A program made the position numbers and the translations under genes. The notes under the pieces are model-generated. The model saw nothing but the letters and a program-made list of their open reading frames with translations. It was not told where the DNA came from and did no database searches. A stretch of DNA of 64,000 nucleotides from Ianthella basta (lineage: Eukaryota > Porifera > Demospongiae > Verongiida > Ianthellidae): contig OZ025890.1 of assembly GCA_964019415.1 (NCBI GenBank), forward strand, positions 3,192,553 to 3,256,552. Reading direction: 5' to 3'. Of this stretch, positions 1 to 11,900 are shown one piece after another. Each line of letters starts with the position of its first letter. Position 1 is the stretch's first letter.

Positions 1-446
1 CCTTAGTTAATGCAGAGCAAAATTTCATCTCTTTTGCCATTATTATATAGAAACTCTTTTAACTTTCTGCAACCCACATTGTCTTCCTGCCTTGCTCATT
101 ATAACCAATGGTGGCTCAGCTTTGCACATCCTTCAAGCTGTAGCCAGCACTTCACCATTTTTGCTGATTTTACAAACAAATTTAATACAGTATAACATCT
201 GATCGAATGTCAACCACTCCCTAATCCTCTGCGTCCCAACCACGCAAGGTACTCTCCTATAGTTGGGCCCAGTTGCCACACCCAGATGTTGACATGCATA
301 CAATCCCATGACATGACAAGACCAGGTAAGAGTCACAAACATTATTGAGTAGAAAGTGTACAAGTGTAGACATTAGCTATATGATAGGGTGCATGAAAAT
401 TGCATTTGACAATCCAAACCATACTATAGAGAGACACGCACACTTC
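1..446. other. No gene recognised; downstream flank of the protease gene
   Basis: This stretch lies immediately downstream of the protease stop codon on the minus strand and should contain its 3' untranslated region. I see only short open frames on both strands with no recognisable domain, and no clear polyadenylation hexamer on the minus strand. Confidence 0.5.
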
Positions 447-3400
447 CTAAGACTGTAGTAGGCTCTCTTGGTATTCCATCTCTTTGAGGGCTGGAGCAGT
501 CGGCACATAAAGGAGTCGGTTGTGTGTCTCATCTTCAAGGTCAAAATCCAGGTCTGATAGATCCAGCTTATTCTTGGTGGACCACTGGATCATCTTGTGC
601 TTCACATCACTTGGGGAGGCCTTGGGGTACAACTGCAAGTATGGACAAACAAACTAACTCACACTCTAACACCTTACAACAGGAGGGTCTCTATCCACAC
701 ATCATTAGGGCAGGTCCAGACTAGAAGGAAATTTTATGCACAGTATATCTGTTCACATCTCTACGCAGTTGGGCCCACCTAAGATGGAACAGTAGAGAGG
801 TGTCACTACTGTGCCCTCTACATAGCTGGCAAGAAAGGCCCAGAATAAGGTGGATGGTGCTCAGCATTACATGGAAATAGCTGCACCAGGTTCAGTTCTG
901 AAATTCTACACATAATTAATCCCTACATCAGGCAGCATCTGTAGAGAAAGCTGTGAAGCACACCGCCAGATTGAGAGATTGTGGAATAAGTATTTCAAGT
1001 TAAAAAACTCGTGGGGTGCCAGGGTGCCCCTCAACTCAAACTACTTGCTAGCAACTTCCCCGTGTATGTTCAATAGTTCAGACAGTTGGGAATGCAGCAA
1101 TGCTGATGGCCTGAAAGATACATCACGATGCCATAGCAGTTGGAGTTGCAAGAGTTTCTAGTGTCCAGACCAGCAAGTCATCCAGTGAAAGCACCCCTAC
1201 CAAACTGTGAAATGCTTTGCTGATGCTTTATGATCTACATAACATTCTGAATGAGGGTGTACAATATCAATCAATATCAACATTCACATTAAAATGCCCA
1301 TATACAAAAACAAGCACAAGGGAGCAAAGCCGAATGAGGCACTGTTATGAGTACGTGTGAACACCACGGATAAAGTCCACAGTCGTACAGTCACTTTGAA
1401 TCATCAAAATCTTGCAGTCCGCATTGAGTAAATCAATAGGGCAGTCCTGCGATCTTCATATGTCAAGTCTGTGATTGCAGCAGATCTTTGTATGTCATCA
1501 ATACCAGATGCAAAATTAGGGATCCTTTGTTGAACATTTGTCAGTAGATTTGGCCTTTCTACATTCCATCTTGAGCACCATGGCAGCCAATGATCACAGT
1601 CTTCCGCTTCATTCATACCACACTCTCTACACAACTTCTCTTCTCTACGCACACCCTTCCATCTACCAGTCTCAATCTGGAAAGGAGCAGATCCACCTCT
1701 TAACATCATCAGCACTCTCCTATGGCTCTTCTCCTGCATCTTCTAGCACCTCCCATCAAGACCACCCTTGCACACAGAGTTCAAAACACAAAGCTTGGGT
1801 TTACTTCCAAGGTCTTCCACCCAATCTTTCTCCATACACCTGCATGCAATAGTCCTCAGCATCTCCCTCAGTTGTCCCCCTGAAACCCCAGCCAGAGTGG
1901 TACAGCTGCAGTCCTGCCAACCAAGGCCTCCAAACAAGTTCTCAACTTCCCCATCCACTGGCTTCTTCTCAGTGCCATGAGCGCCGAATAGGCCAATCTC
2001 GTAATCAAACGATGGTGATAACCTTGATCTGTCAGTATTCTGTGCCAGAAACCAATGCACTTTATCCTGGCCTCTCAACCCACAGACAACACTTCCATCT
2101 CTACAAGGAGTGATGTCCTAGGGTGGGACCTGGGAACTCTGAAATAGGAACAGCAGGCTCTTAGCTGGACCTGTTCCAAAGGCTCCAGGCAACCAAGGCA
2201 ACCCCAAGCTTCAGCTCCATAAAGGAGGACAGGTTGCACCATTGAGTCGTACAACTTCTTGAAAGCACGGCCAAACATCACCCCAACAGCTGACTGGGCC
2301 CCTCAGAGCAAGGAACCCAGGGTCTGCCTGCCTCAGCCCGATCCACCACTGCATTAAGATCCAAAAATTCGTTAATGACACACCTCAAGTACTTACACTA
2401 TGTAACCATAGGAATTACCTCTCCCCCAATGGGAAACGCGTGGTCCCATTGCAGACATGATTTCTTCCTGAAATGAATGACGGCAGATTTCTCCGCATTA
2501 ACTTTCATCCCCCATCTTGAACACCATTCCTCCAGGACCATAAGGCTTTGCTCCAATCCCTCAACATCCTCATCAGACAAAGAAGTTTCATCAGCAAACA
2601 GCAGTCCAGGAATGAGCAGATCACCACATTCTACTCCACACCTCTTCCATTTCAACCCCACAACTAAACCATTGATGTACAGTAAAAATAACAGAGGAGA
2701 CAACACACAACCTTGCCTGAGGCCAGTGCTCACTGGGAAGTGATCACTTTGCTTGTTGCCAATCTTCACTTCCACTGAGTTATCAAGGCACAATGACTGT
2801 GGCATTACTAGGACTTTCCCATTAACACTGTACCCCCTCAAGCACTCCCACAGCTTCTCCCTGCACCCTCTGTCATACGTAAGTCTTACTGAAATCAATG
2901 GGGGCAGCCAAAAAGCCGTCCTCTTGTGTGGCAAGCTTAGTCTAACCCAATAGCATCAGTGAAACAATCTGATCCCTACAGCCTCTGCCTCTCCTGAAGC
3001 CACCTAGTTTTTCCACCGCCAAATTGCATTCCTCAACCACTGTAGCTAACCTCTCCTTCAAAATGTGACAAAAGACTTCACACACCACTGAAATCAGTGC
3101 AATTCCTAATCTATCAGGCACACATGTACACACACACCACCACAATGCTTTTTGGGAACTGGAGCCACCAAGCTCCTCCACCATTCCAAGGGAATCATAC
3201 CACTCCTCCAGCATGCTTCAAGCAGGGCAAGCCACAGATCTCGTAGAATGGCGGTATCCATCATTTGAAAGGAGATACCGTTCTTCCCAGGAGCAGCTTC
3301 AATTTTTACCCAGGAAAAAGCACAGCCCATTTCGTCTTGAAGTACAGGCATATTCAACAGACTACACAAGTCAAATTGAGCGCCATCTCCACCACACATC

Positions 3401-6400
3401 GTTGGCTGTACAGCCTCAAATTCACTACAAGTGTCCACTACAAGTGTACATGTTACTTTGTGTGTGGAGGAGTGTGCTGGCTAAAAAGACTACTCTAAGG
3501 GAAATGCCATGATTCGATTGTCTCTCATTGGCCACCTCAGTTTTACTACAAGTGTCCACTACCAATGTACATGTTCACTACAAGTGTACATGTTACTTTG
3601 TGTGTGGAGGAGGAGTGTACTGGCTAAAAAGGCTACCCTAAGAGTAATGCCATGATTCGATTGTCTCTCATTGGCCACCTCAGTTTTACTACAAGTGTCC
3701 ACTACCAATGTACATGTTCACTACAAGTGTACAGGTTACTTTGTGTGTGGAGGAGGAGTGTACTGGCTAAAAAGGCTACCCTAAGAGTAATGCCATGATT
3801 CGATTGTCTCTCATTGGCCAACAAGTCGTTTGACCACTGTTGCATTTGGGGCTGTACCTCACAGGAGAATAGTTAGGTAAGCTTTCTACTACAATACTTT
3901 AACGTGTTCTAGAAAGAATTTGTGTTCTTTGGATACACGAATTTACAGAGAAAATATACGGTTTTCCATGCATGCTCCTATGCTGCCAATACAAAAGAGG
4001 AGCCTCAACAGTTGTCCGTGAACTCCTCCCACGTGAGTCAATGAAAAGCGCCCAAACGCTCCCATCCGTTGCAAGCTATACCCCATCTCAATATAATGTG
4101 GTAGATGTGCTAAAATAAGCTGCTGCCGAGGAGTGTGCGGCGAAACCTATGATGAACTGACAGTTGGCCATCTTGGATCTGCGAAAATGTACAGGACCCC
4201 TCTACAGGACGCACTAGACCCCCTACAGGAAGCACTCGACCACTTTACAGTATACACTGGACCTCTCCTACAGGGCTTGCCGAAGGCGGGGGCCTTGCAG
4301 CTAGTCTATATATATAAAGAGAAGTGCAAAACGGTTGTCTGCAAAGTTCTCCCGTGAGCAGCCCTCAATAGAGACCAAACTTTCCCAGATGGACACCACA
4401 CCTGGTCTCAATCTAAGGAGCAACTTGCGCAAAGTAGCTCCTGCCGAGGAGTGTGTGGCGAAAAATCTCAAATTGACCATCCGCCATCTTGGATCTACGG
4501 AGAAAGTATACAGTTTTCCGGGCACACTCCTATGCTGCCAATACAAAAGAAGAGCTCCAACCGTTGTCCGCAAACTCCTCCCATGAGTGTCGATGAACAG
4601 CACCCAAACGTTCCCATCCGTCGCACTCTGTACCCCATCTCAATATAGGAGTAGATTGATAGTACACCATACCAGATCTGGTGTTGTGACATCATTGCAA
4701 TGGCATCATGTTCTGGTAGCCAAACAACATAAGATTGGAAATTGACATCAAAACTACCCACAGTGCCCTCTGAGGCATTGATCATTCCATGCACATTTTC
4801 TAGTGAGCCTTTGTGGGTGACTTACGATGCTGTTCACATAATTATAGGCAACAGTGAATACAGAATGTTACCACATGGAATTGGAAGATCTTAGTGGTAC
4901 TACCATGCTGAAGGCCATTCTCATCCCTAATCCACTGGTGCTGACTCGATTATTCCCTTTCATACCCAAGTATAACCCTTTGCAAGGTAGATGTTTATGC
5001 ACTATTCCATACCTACCCATCCACTCTCACCTGCAGTATGATGGCAGCTGCACCAGCTGCATGCGGGTTGGCCATAGAGGTGCCACTCTTTGTCAATGTG
5101 CACGTGTTACACTTGTTGCTTGCACTGACAATATGATACCCTGGGGCATACAGCTCTACACACCTTCCTGCATTGGAGAAGTCTGGCACTCTGTCATGGG
5201 AGTCACTGGCTCCCACTGCAATGCCAGCATCAGCTGATGCAGGGCTGTATTTGCAGGAGTCCCCACCCTGGTTCCCTGCAGCAGACACCACCACAATTCC
5301 TGCCTCCTCCCCCTTCTTGACTGCGGTATTCAGCACCTTGCTCTTCTTGATGCCTAGGGAGAGGGACACCACCTTATGTGTCTTTTCATCATCCTTCTTG
5401 TGCTCTGCTATCACGTGGTCCATAGCTATGACAATCCCATCCACAGAGCCAGTACCAGAGCAGTCTAAAGCACGGAGACTGAACAGCCGCACATCCTTAG
5501 CTACCCCATACTTCTTCCCTCCCACTGTGCCTGCACAATGCGTTCCATGACCATTACAGTCAGAGCCCTTCCGATCTGAGCCCGTTAACTTATCAATCAC
5601 ATCCAGCCCAGCATAGTGTGCCCGGCCACCAAAGTCCTCATGGTCATAATTGATACCAGTGTCAATGACGTACACATCTACCCCTGACCCTGAGCCAGCC
5701 GGGGCATACTGATGGTCAAAATGTCTGTCGTGCTCATCCACTCGGTCCAGGTCCCACTGGATGCTGGGCAAGTCAGAAGATCTCTTCATGAAACTGGCAG
5801 AGTTGACAGCTCCTCTCTTGAACACAATATTCGGCTCCACAAACTCAACATGGGGGTGTTTGTTCAGCTGCAAACAAAATGAGCGAAATGCTCAGCACAA
5901 GACACAAGGTAGTGCATGACAAGTGTGTGACTGAACAGTACTAGCACCAAACGTACATATTTGTAGAGTGTACTAGCACATGTACAGTAACCCTATGGCT
6001 GTACGCATTTGTTCGTCAGTGCAGTACAACATGCTGTACATGGTAATAACACACAAGTGCATGTGCATGGACATAATTAACATGGGAGGAACACCAATGT
6101 CAGTACACCCAGGACACGCATACAGCAGACAATAAAACACTTCCATTGCTCTTGTATAGCAATGGCATTCACTGTTTCCTTCTTTGCACAGCAGGTAAGG
6201 CATTGAAGAGGGAAGTGGGAATCCTGCAGCTACCATTCAACTAGGGCCAGGTCTACTTCCCTCTGCTTATTCATTGCATTACTATGCACTATGAACAGGA
6301 TGTCTACATACCTTCTATGTGGTGAGTTTGTAAGTCGCTAAATCTGAATGTGTGTGCACATCACTTGTGTGATACAATGTCCATACCGAACAAGGAGGAG

Positions 6401-7123
6401 GATGTGTCAACGTGTCATGAGCATGTCTTCCCTTCCCCCGTCTTTCACTCTCACACACACAAGCACACACAGTCACTATATGTTGAGTATGTGCACATGG
6501 GTATGTGTGGACTTCATGCCAATGAAACAGTCTGCCACATGTAAAAATCAGTCACGGTTGTCCTGCATGGCCCTAGTATAGCAGACACCACACGGCCGTG
6601 GTCTCGCTACACGAGAATCATGACACATACCACCGCAGTACACCATTGCTGTCGCCATTTACTAATGCGCTTTATCACTCACTGTTGAGACAAGGTTCTT
6701 GCTGAGGGTGGCAAAAAATCCTTTAGCAGCGTGCTCTAACTTGTCAAAGTGGTTGGCAGTAATCTTCCCACCTGTCCGATGATGGGCATCCTTGAGTAGG
6801 GATATGGTCCGCTCGATCACGTCGTCCGAGGTCTCCTGGCGGAACACCACTGCGTAGCGACCTGGTGCCGGTCTCTCCACTGTCCCAGAGTTCGTTTCCT
6901 GCACTGTGCTGTCGTCCGAATTCTCTCCCGGCCAACTGTCATCATACAAACTTTTGTAGTACTCTTGAAGGTTCCGAATCATGTGCGCCGGATCGTCCTC
7001 CGTAACATCTCGTTCCGACAGTCGCCCTAAGGAGCTCTCCCACGCTCTGTCGCCTCTAACAGGGCAGAGAGCGAGGAAGAAACAAAGGCACATTTGTAGC
7101 AGGAGCACCCTTTCTGACGGCAT
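447..7123 (-). CDS. Secreted proteinase K-like subtilase (S8A), three exons
   Basis: Exons on the minus strand are 6683-7123, 5031-5867 and 447-632, all joined in phase 0, giving 487 residues. Exon 1 encodes a hydrophobic signal peptide (residues about 5-24) and most of an inhibitor I9-type propeptide with the conserved GRYAVVF strand. Exon 2 completes the propeptide (HVEFVEPN) and carries the catalytic domain: Asp216 in VIDTG, His254 in NGHGTHCAGTV, Asn347 of the oxyanion hole in SAAGN, and Ser412 in SGTSMANPHAAG. Exon 3 encodes the C-terminal helix region and ends at a stop. The spacing and the extra cysteines fit the proteinase K subfamily, which in animals also includes PCSK9, but no PCSK9-type C-terminal domain is present. 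The enzyme should self-process and be secreted. The second intron is 4.4 kb because of transposon insertions. Seen: motifs and splice sites; inferred: secretion and activity. Confidence 0.93.
1262..3440 (-). mobile_element. Degenerate non-LTR retrotransposon (LINE), in protease intron 2
   Basis: Read on the minus strand from about 3440 down to 1262, successive open pieces give a reverse-transcriptase domain with stops and frameshifts between them. Recognisable parts are LVAPVPKK, the ISVVCEVFCHILKERL helix, GFRRGRGCRDQI, the STGLRQGCVLSPLLF palm segment, and the catalytic loop as LLFADETSL, where the second aspartate of FADD is replaced by Glu. The last piece (1404-1739) has a C-terminal cysteine/histidine finger (CRECGMNEAEDCDHWLPWC) typical of many LINE families. 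The 3' end runs into an ATTGAT-rich tail near 1262-1281. It sits in the same orientation as the host gene and is 5' truncated. It belongs to the same family as the LINE at 39.3-41.9 kb, which shares the palm and finger sequences. Confidence 0.88.
3420..3830. repeat. Tandem repeat, 143-bp period, about three copies
   Basis: The marker TGCCATGATTCGATTGTCTC starts at 3505, 3648 and 3791, giving two spacings of exactly 143 bp. Each unit also contains the smaller motif CTACAAGTGT, which recurs inside the unit. The array lies in the second intron of the protease gene. No coding function is suggested. Confidence 0.9.
3960..4650. mobile_element. Helitron-derived fragments with a 3'-to-5' end junction
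   Basis: The segment at about 3965-4095 and the one at about 4510-4650 are diverged direct repeats (both contain CTATGCTGCCAATACAAAAG and end near CCCCATCTCAATATA). A second pair, near 4125 and 4440, shares TGCCGAGGAGTGTG and GCCATCTTGGATCT. Between them, at 4275-4304, is a typical Helitron 3' end: a short hairpin AAGGC-GGGG-GCCTT followed by GCAGCTAG, with T next. Position 4305 then begins TCTATATATATAAAG, which resembles the 5' end of the large Helitron at 56625. This region therefore looks like a head-to-tail pair of non-autonomous Helitron pieces. Confidence 0.65.
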
Positions 7124-7257
7124 CTTGGCACACCAGCGTAACTAAGCCTCTCCGGGAAACTCAACCGACAGGAAATTCTACAATGCACATAACATCCTTT
7201 ACGGTGTATCATGTGACTTGTCACGCGCGGGGGTACATAATTTATGCATGGAAGACA

Positions 7258-10200
7258 TTAGGGTGGGACCCCGGACCCCGGGGACGATGTGGTGCATTCT
7301 GATAGCTTGTGTCTCTTCGCTGGGTCAAACTCGGCTGCAGGTGATCTTTTAGCGTCCTTCACCTTATGGCCCACACTAGCAACTTCAGTTCGCTGAACCA
7401 GATCATCCTCCATCCGTCCTTGTGAGAGGCCTACGGGCGTTTCTCTACCCGAGGGTGTGGCTCCTGAGATGCTGGAGCATCTGGAGAACCCTCCCTCACT
7501 GAGCAGCGCACATCTCTCCTCCGCATCTTGCTCAGTGCCAACCTCAGACACGGTTGATGGAGGGCCAGGTTTCCCAGCGCAGTCTGCTCCAGGGAACAGG
7601 TAGCGGTTGGGGGGCACAAACTGGTACCGACCCACTACAGAGTGGGGAAGGAAAATGGACAGAGAACACAGTCACTGCAGAACAAACACAGTGATGGCAT
7701 AGACAGCAGTTGCAGGTATCCATGGCAGATGCTCACCCTGCTCACTTGAGGGGTGTGGCCTAGACACTGCTCCACTCCCCTCCTCTTCCCAGTCTGGCTT
7801 CATACGGTGAGTGAGCTCCCTCACTATGTCATCACAATACCCCAAGAGCTCTACATCAAAGTTGAGGTGAGGGAGGGCCTCTTTGTTGATCAGAATTTGA
7901 GGAACTTCACTGGTTAGGAGGCCTACAGAAGAAACGTGTGTGTTGGTACACACACAGAGATCAAAGCAAGCTTGCAAGTAGTCACCTGTAACTAAATTCA
8001 TGGCCACAGTCCATACATGCCAGACTCACTGGGCACTAGTGCCACTGGCCGTACTTTGAGGGATGATCCAATGACAATCAACAGATCAGCCTACAGGAAA
8101 GGAGCAGTGCGGTTTGTAACAGGCAAGTTGTTGACTGCAGGTGTCAAGAGAATGTAAGGCAATGCTCTGTGCCACTGAATGGACAGAACTAGAGCTGACC
8201 TGTGAGAGGTCCTCCTGTAGCCGCTCATGGAATTCCTCCGGCAGCTGCTCCCCAAAGAACACAATGTCTGGCTTCATCACAGCAAACACCTCCTCCTCCT
8301 CACTCTCTGGGTTTTCACGTGCAGCTTTGGCCAGTTCATCTCGGCACTTGGGGCACTCAGGGACCACCTGCACCAAGGCAAGGAGAAATAGAATGTATGC
8401 ATGTATGTACCCGCCACACACACTTACACATATCATATGCAAGCACAAACAAACACCACACACAAGCACACAGTCACACAGCAGTGGGTACCACCTCCAT
8501 AGCACAGTCAAGGGGCACAGTGTACACACGCTTGCTTTAGTCTTCCAGCCCATCTCAGAGCTGGCTGGCAGTGCATTGGAGGGTAGGTGCTGCTATGCAT
8601 GGTAGAGGTAGAGCTTGCCTCGTTCATGATCTCCTCCTTGATGTCATCTCCAGAGACACTGTACTTGCACCTGGTGCATGAGGCTGTGAGGAATGATCCT
8701 GCATAGGATGAGGTGAGGTTGAGAGAGAGAGTGCATGTGGTAAAAGGAAGTGGACGGACAGAGAATATAGCAAGGAAGGTGTAGAGTAGAGGGGAGAGGT
8801 GAGTGACTGGAATGGGACAGAATCCACCTCACATCAACAAGACATAGTGTATCATTGAAGACCAGCATTTTGTTGAAGTGGCACTTCCTGTTTAAATTTA
8901 ATTAAATTTATCTATCTACGTATCTATCTAATGCACGCACCATGGCACTGGATGACCCTAGTAATGCCTGCAGCCTGCTCCAGAGTGTCAATGTTCTGGG
9001 TGTAGTTTCGTAACAGCTTCCCCTTCTTTTCCAAAGAAGCAATGAAGGAATGTGATGGGGATGGGGAAAACTGGCCAGGGTATATTTCCTGTGTTGAGTG
9101 GATTTGGGCCATTTCATCAGTAATACTCAGAGTTAAACCAGCATGGCCACAAAGATGCACATGCACTAGGATCAAGTAACCACTCTCCCTCCTAACCTAC
9201 CCATTAATACCCACACACACAACCACATGCAGCTAATCCTACCCTTCAATCTACACTCTAACAATTTCATATGTGTACAACGGTCATAATTGTTGGCAAG
9301 TCCTACACATAAATAGCATAATCATCATCATCATCATCATTAAACACCCACGGAGAGCAAGACAGTAAGTACAACAGGAGACAGCAATATGCAACTTGTA
9401 ACAAATTGGTGACATGGTATATAGGAAGTTAGAGCACACACAGTGAGGTTTGGATCAAATTGAATTTTGAATTGAATTGAATTAATTTTGTCAATATTAA
9501 CACATGGACAGGGTTGCACAAAAGATAATCCTTAAATAATGCTCCCCCAAAAGCATATACATATATATACATACAGACATTATGTAGAGTCTATGATGTG
9601 AAAAAGTGAAGGTAAGTAGGTATAGTAAACTGAAGGTAGTAAATACCTGATGTTTATTATGGTTATTAGGGTTATTGCACATCAACCAGCTAGTGGTACA
9701 TGTTTCTAAACTTTGCTAAACAACATGGCTTGGGGTGTACAATCAGATACGTACCTTAGCAAATCTGAAGAAAGGCCTGGGGTCAATGCGAAAGAAATGA
9801 ATATCAAACATTGACTGTGGTTCAGGCAGCTCAGGGAAGTCAACGGCCAGACGAGCGTAGATACCATTTCGAGAGCGGAAGTCAGGAATACCGCAAGAGA
9901 CAGATATCTGGAATGATGTTAAAAGGGAGGTAGAGAAGGGAGAGAAAGGGAATGAGGGAGGGAGGAAAGGAGGGGGAGGGAGGGAGAGAGGGAGAGGGAG
10001 AGGAGGGAGAAGAGGGAGGAGGGAAGGAAGGAGGGAGGAGGGAAGGGGAGGGATGGAGTGGGAGGGAGAGGAGGAAGAGGAGGGAAGGGGAGGGATGGAG
10101 GGAAGGATGGAGGGAGGGAAGGAGGGAAGGGGAGGGATGGAGTGGGAAGGAAAGGAGGGATGGAGTGGGAGGGAGAGAAGGGATGGAAAGAAGGAGGGAG

Positions 10201-11705
10201 GGAGGGAAGGGAGAGAGGGAGAGAAAAGGATGGATTGGAAAGAGTGGGAGAAAGAAATGTATATGAGGAAGCAAGCTATTATGAAAGAGGACCCCCACTG
10301 CCACATCTAATGCTACAGTGGAAATGAATACTGACTGCTGTGACAACGATGCTGTAGAGGCTCATAGTTGCGTTAGGTGGCTTCTGGTTCACAAGATCTT
10401 CAGCAATCACACAACTGATTCAATAAAGTTAATTGCAGGAAGTGGGTATGGTTAACTTTATTGAATCAGTTGTGTGAATCCTCAAGGTCTTGTGAACCAG
10501 AAATCCTGTGACAACAATACTATTGTGCATACCCATTGACTACTGTTGTGTCTGGTGTGCGAAACTGACTCACTCCTGCACCGGTGATCACCAGTATTTT
10601 GGAGCAGCTCTGCACAAGGTCCACTACATCCTCAATGGTATTAACATTGGGCAGCTTGGCTCTTGAGGGAGGCTCACTCAAGACCTGCACTATAATCCTC
10701 CACAGCATTTCACTGGAAAGGTCTGGTGACTGAAGGAGGTTGTGAAGCGTAAGGAATGACAAAAAGAGATATAAAACATGTGCCATTGCACAACATGTCC
10801 AGCAATACATATTCTCCCTCTTCTACAGAGACCAAAATACATTATGTGTAGAATATATATCGTGTGTGTGTGAGCGTGCACATGTGTGTGTACTAAGAAA
10901 GGTCCACAAGTTTTTTACATTCATCAAATGCAGAGGAACATAATTTCACCAAATATGGCATCAGAAAGGGTTGGTTCTCTAACAATGGCATGCACACCAA
11001 AAATGCCCAGCACTTTACAACAAGAAAGTAAAGGCTTGCAATAGTTTAAGGACATTTAGTGCTTTGGAGGCAGGTCAGGCCAATAGTGGTCAGGGCCCTA
11101 CAATGTAGCCAGCAAGGACGACCATGTGTGCACCACATTCTAACCAAATAGAAGCGGTTCAACATCAGCATGCACACTCTTTCCACTGACAGCAGCTGCA
11201 CTGCACCACTCCAGTGTTGCAGCAGCTCACAGCTTACCAACTGCACCCCAGGCATTAGGAATTCCTGCAGGAGCTGACGGGGGTCCACACCTTGCTCAGA
11301 TTGAAGTTGAACAAATGCCTCGGAGGACATGCTGATGGGCTGTCCACTACCACTTGCTTCAGCCAATGACACACTCCTGCTGCTCTCTGTAGGAATCAAC
11401 CAAGTATAGATTGATATTAGTGAAGAAAACTAATATCTAAAGCAAAATGTATCCCTCCAACGATGGAAGACTTGTATGTATACATAGAATTCAGTTTTAT
11501 CACGTTGCAAAGCAGTTTTAATGATATTCATTGAGACAAATAGTCCACAACACTTACCGCTACCACTCTCTTCATCTTGTACCATACCAGGCTCCTGTCT
11601 CTCTAAGCCAGTACTGTGTACACACCCATCGACTCCACCATCCTCAGGATCCACTATATCTCCACTCTGACTAGTACTCGGTAAAGACTCCCACTCGTCC
11701 GCCAT
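7258..11705 (-). CDS. SIRT1: NAD-dependent protein deacetylase sirtuin-1, ten exons
   Basis: Minus-strand exons are 11558-11705, 11238-11386, 10574-10729, 9755-9907, 8941-9088, 8619-8698, 8200-8367, 8030-8090, 7737-7922 and 7258-7634; phases agree throughout and give 541 residues. The catalytic core shows the NAD-binding [16 protein letters not shown], the [11 protein letters not shown] segment, the catalytic His in IQCHGSF, zinc cysteines in SCTRCKY and [17 protein letters not shown] and the [13 protein letters not shown] strand. The N-terminal part has the SIRT1-type helical domain ([20 protein letters not shown]), and the last exon has [12 protein letters not shown], matching the C-terminal regulatory hairpin that packs on the core only in SIRT1. 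Exon 6 ends with a GC splice donor (GAG|GCAAGC). The enzyme deacetylates histones and transcription factors, mainly in the nucleus. The protein is shorter than human SIRT1 (747), mostly at its disordered ends. Confidence 0.96.
9327..9352. repeat. ATC trinucleotide microsatellite
   Basis: A short run of ATC repeats (about seven units) lies in the intron of the SIRT1 gene between exons 4 and 5. It has no evident function. Confidence 0.8.
9925..10250 (+). repeat. Long polypurine (GGA/GGGA) tract in SIRT1 intron
   Basis: About 320 bp of almost uninterrupted purines, with many GGGAGGG and GGAGGGA runs, fills much of the intron between SIRT1 exons 3 and 4. On the SIRT1 sense strand it is polypyrimidine. 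The long open frames here on both strands are a consequence of the simple composition, not genes. Such mirror-like purine tracts can form triplexes, and the G-runs can form quadruplexes. Confidence 0.92.
10383..10500. repeat. Inverted repeat (fold-back element) in SIRT1 intron 3
   Basis: Arms at 10383-10431 and 10451-10500 are near-perfect reverse complements (CTGGTTCACAAGATCTTCAG at one end, CTTGTGAACCAG at the other; AATAAAGTTAA against TTAACTTTATT at the centre), with a spacer of about 20 bp. It would form a hairpin of about 48 bp in the pre-mRNA and looks like a small fold-back transposon. Confidence 0.85.
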
Positions 11706-11900
11706 TTGTATCACGTGCACACACGTGAATTCCTCGCCAAGTCGGCAACGTTGAAACCCGAGTTGAAACCCGTCGGCAACAAGGAGACAAGAAGAAGTGT
11801 TAGAGAGAGAGTGACAGAGTGCTGAGTGGACTAGAACTGCAGTAACAGATCCCTATAGTTGATGAAATCCTCACATGATTCCTAGCACCCTGCGTGGTCA
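11706..11900. promoter_or_regulatory. Bidirectional SIRT1/AMD1 promoter with two E-boxes
   Basis: The two start codons diverge across 195 bp. Two palindromic CACGTG boxes lie at 11712-11717 and 11722-11727, next to the SIRT1 start and one helical turn apart. CACGTG is the binding core for bHLH-zip factors such as MYC/MAX and USF. Transcription start sites cannot be read from the sequence. Confidence 0.6.

Noticed and set aside
5173..5550. Plus-strand frame of 125 codons
   Set aside because: It is antisense to the protease catalytic exon, whose triad motifs are unmistakable on the minus strand.
8141..8605. Plus-strand frames of 112-154 codons opposite SIRT1
   Set aside because: They are the antisense of SIRT1 exon 7 and neighbouring introns, with no domain of their own.
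9743..10346. Long Pro/Ser/Leu-rich and Gly/Glu/Arg-rich frames on both strands
   Set aside because: They arise from the purine tract; only 9755-9907 belongs to a real exon (SIRT1 exon 4).
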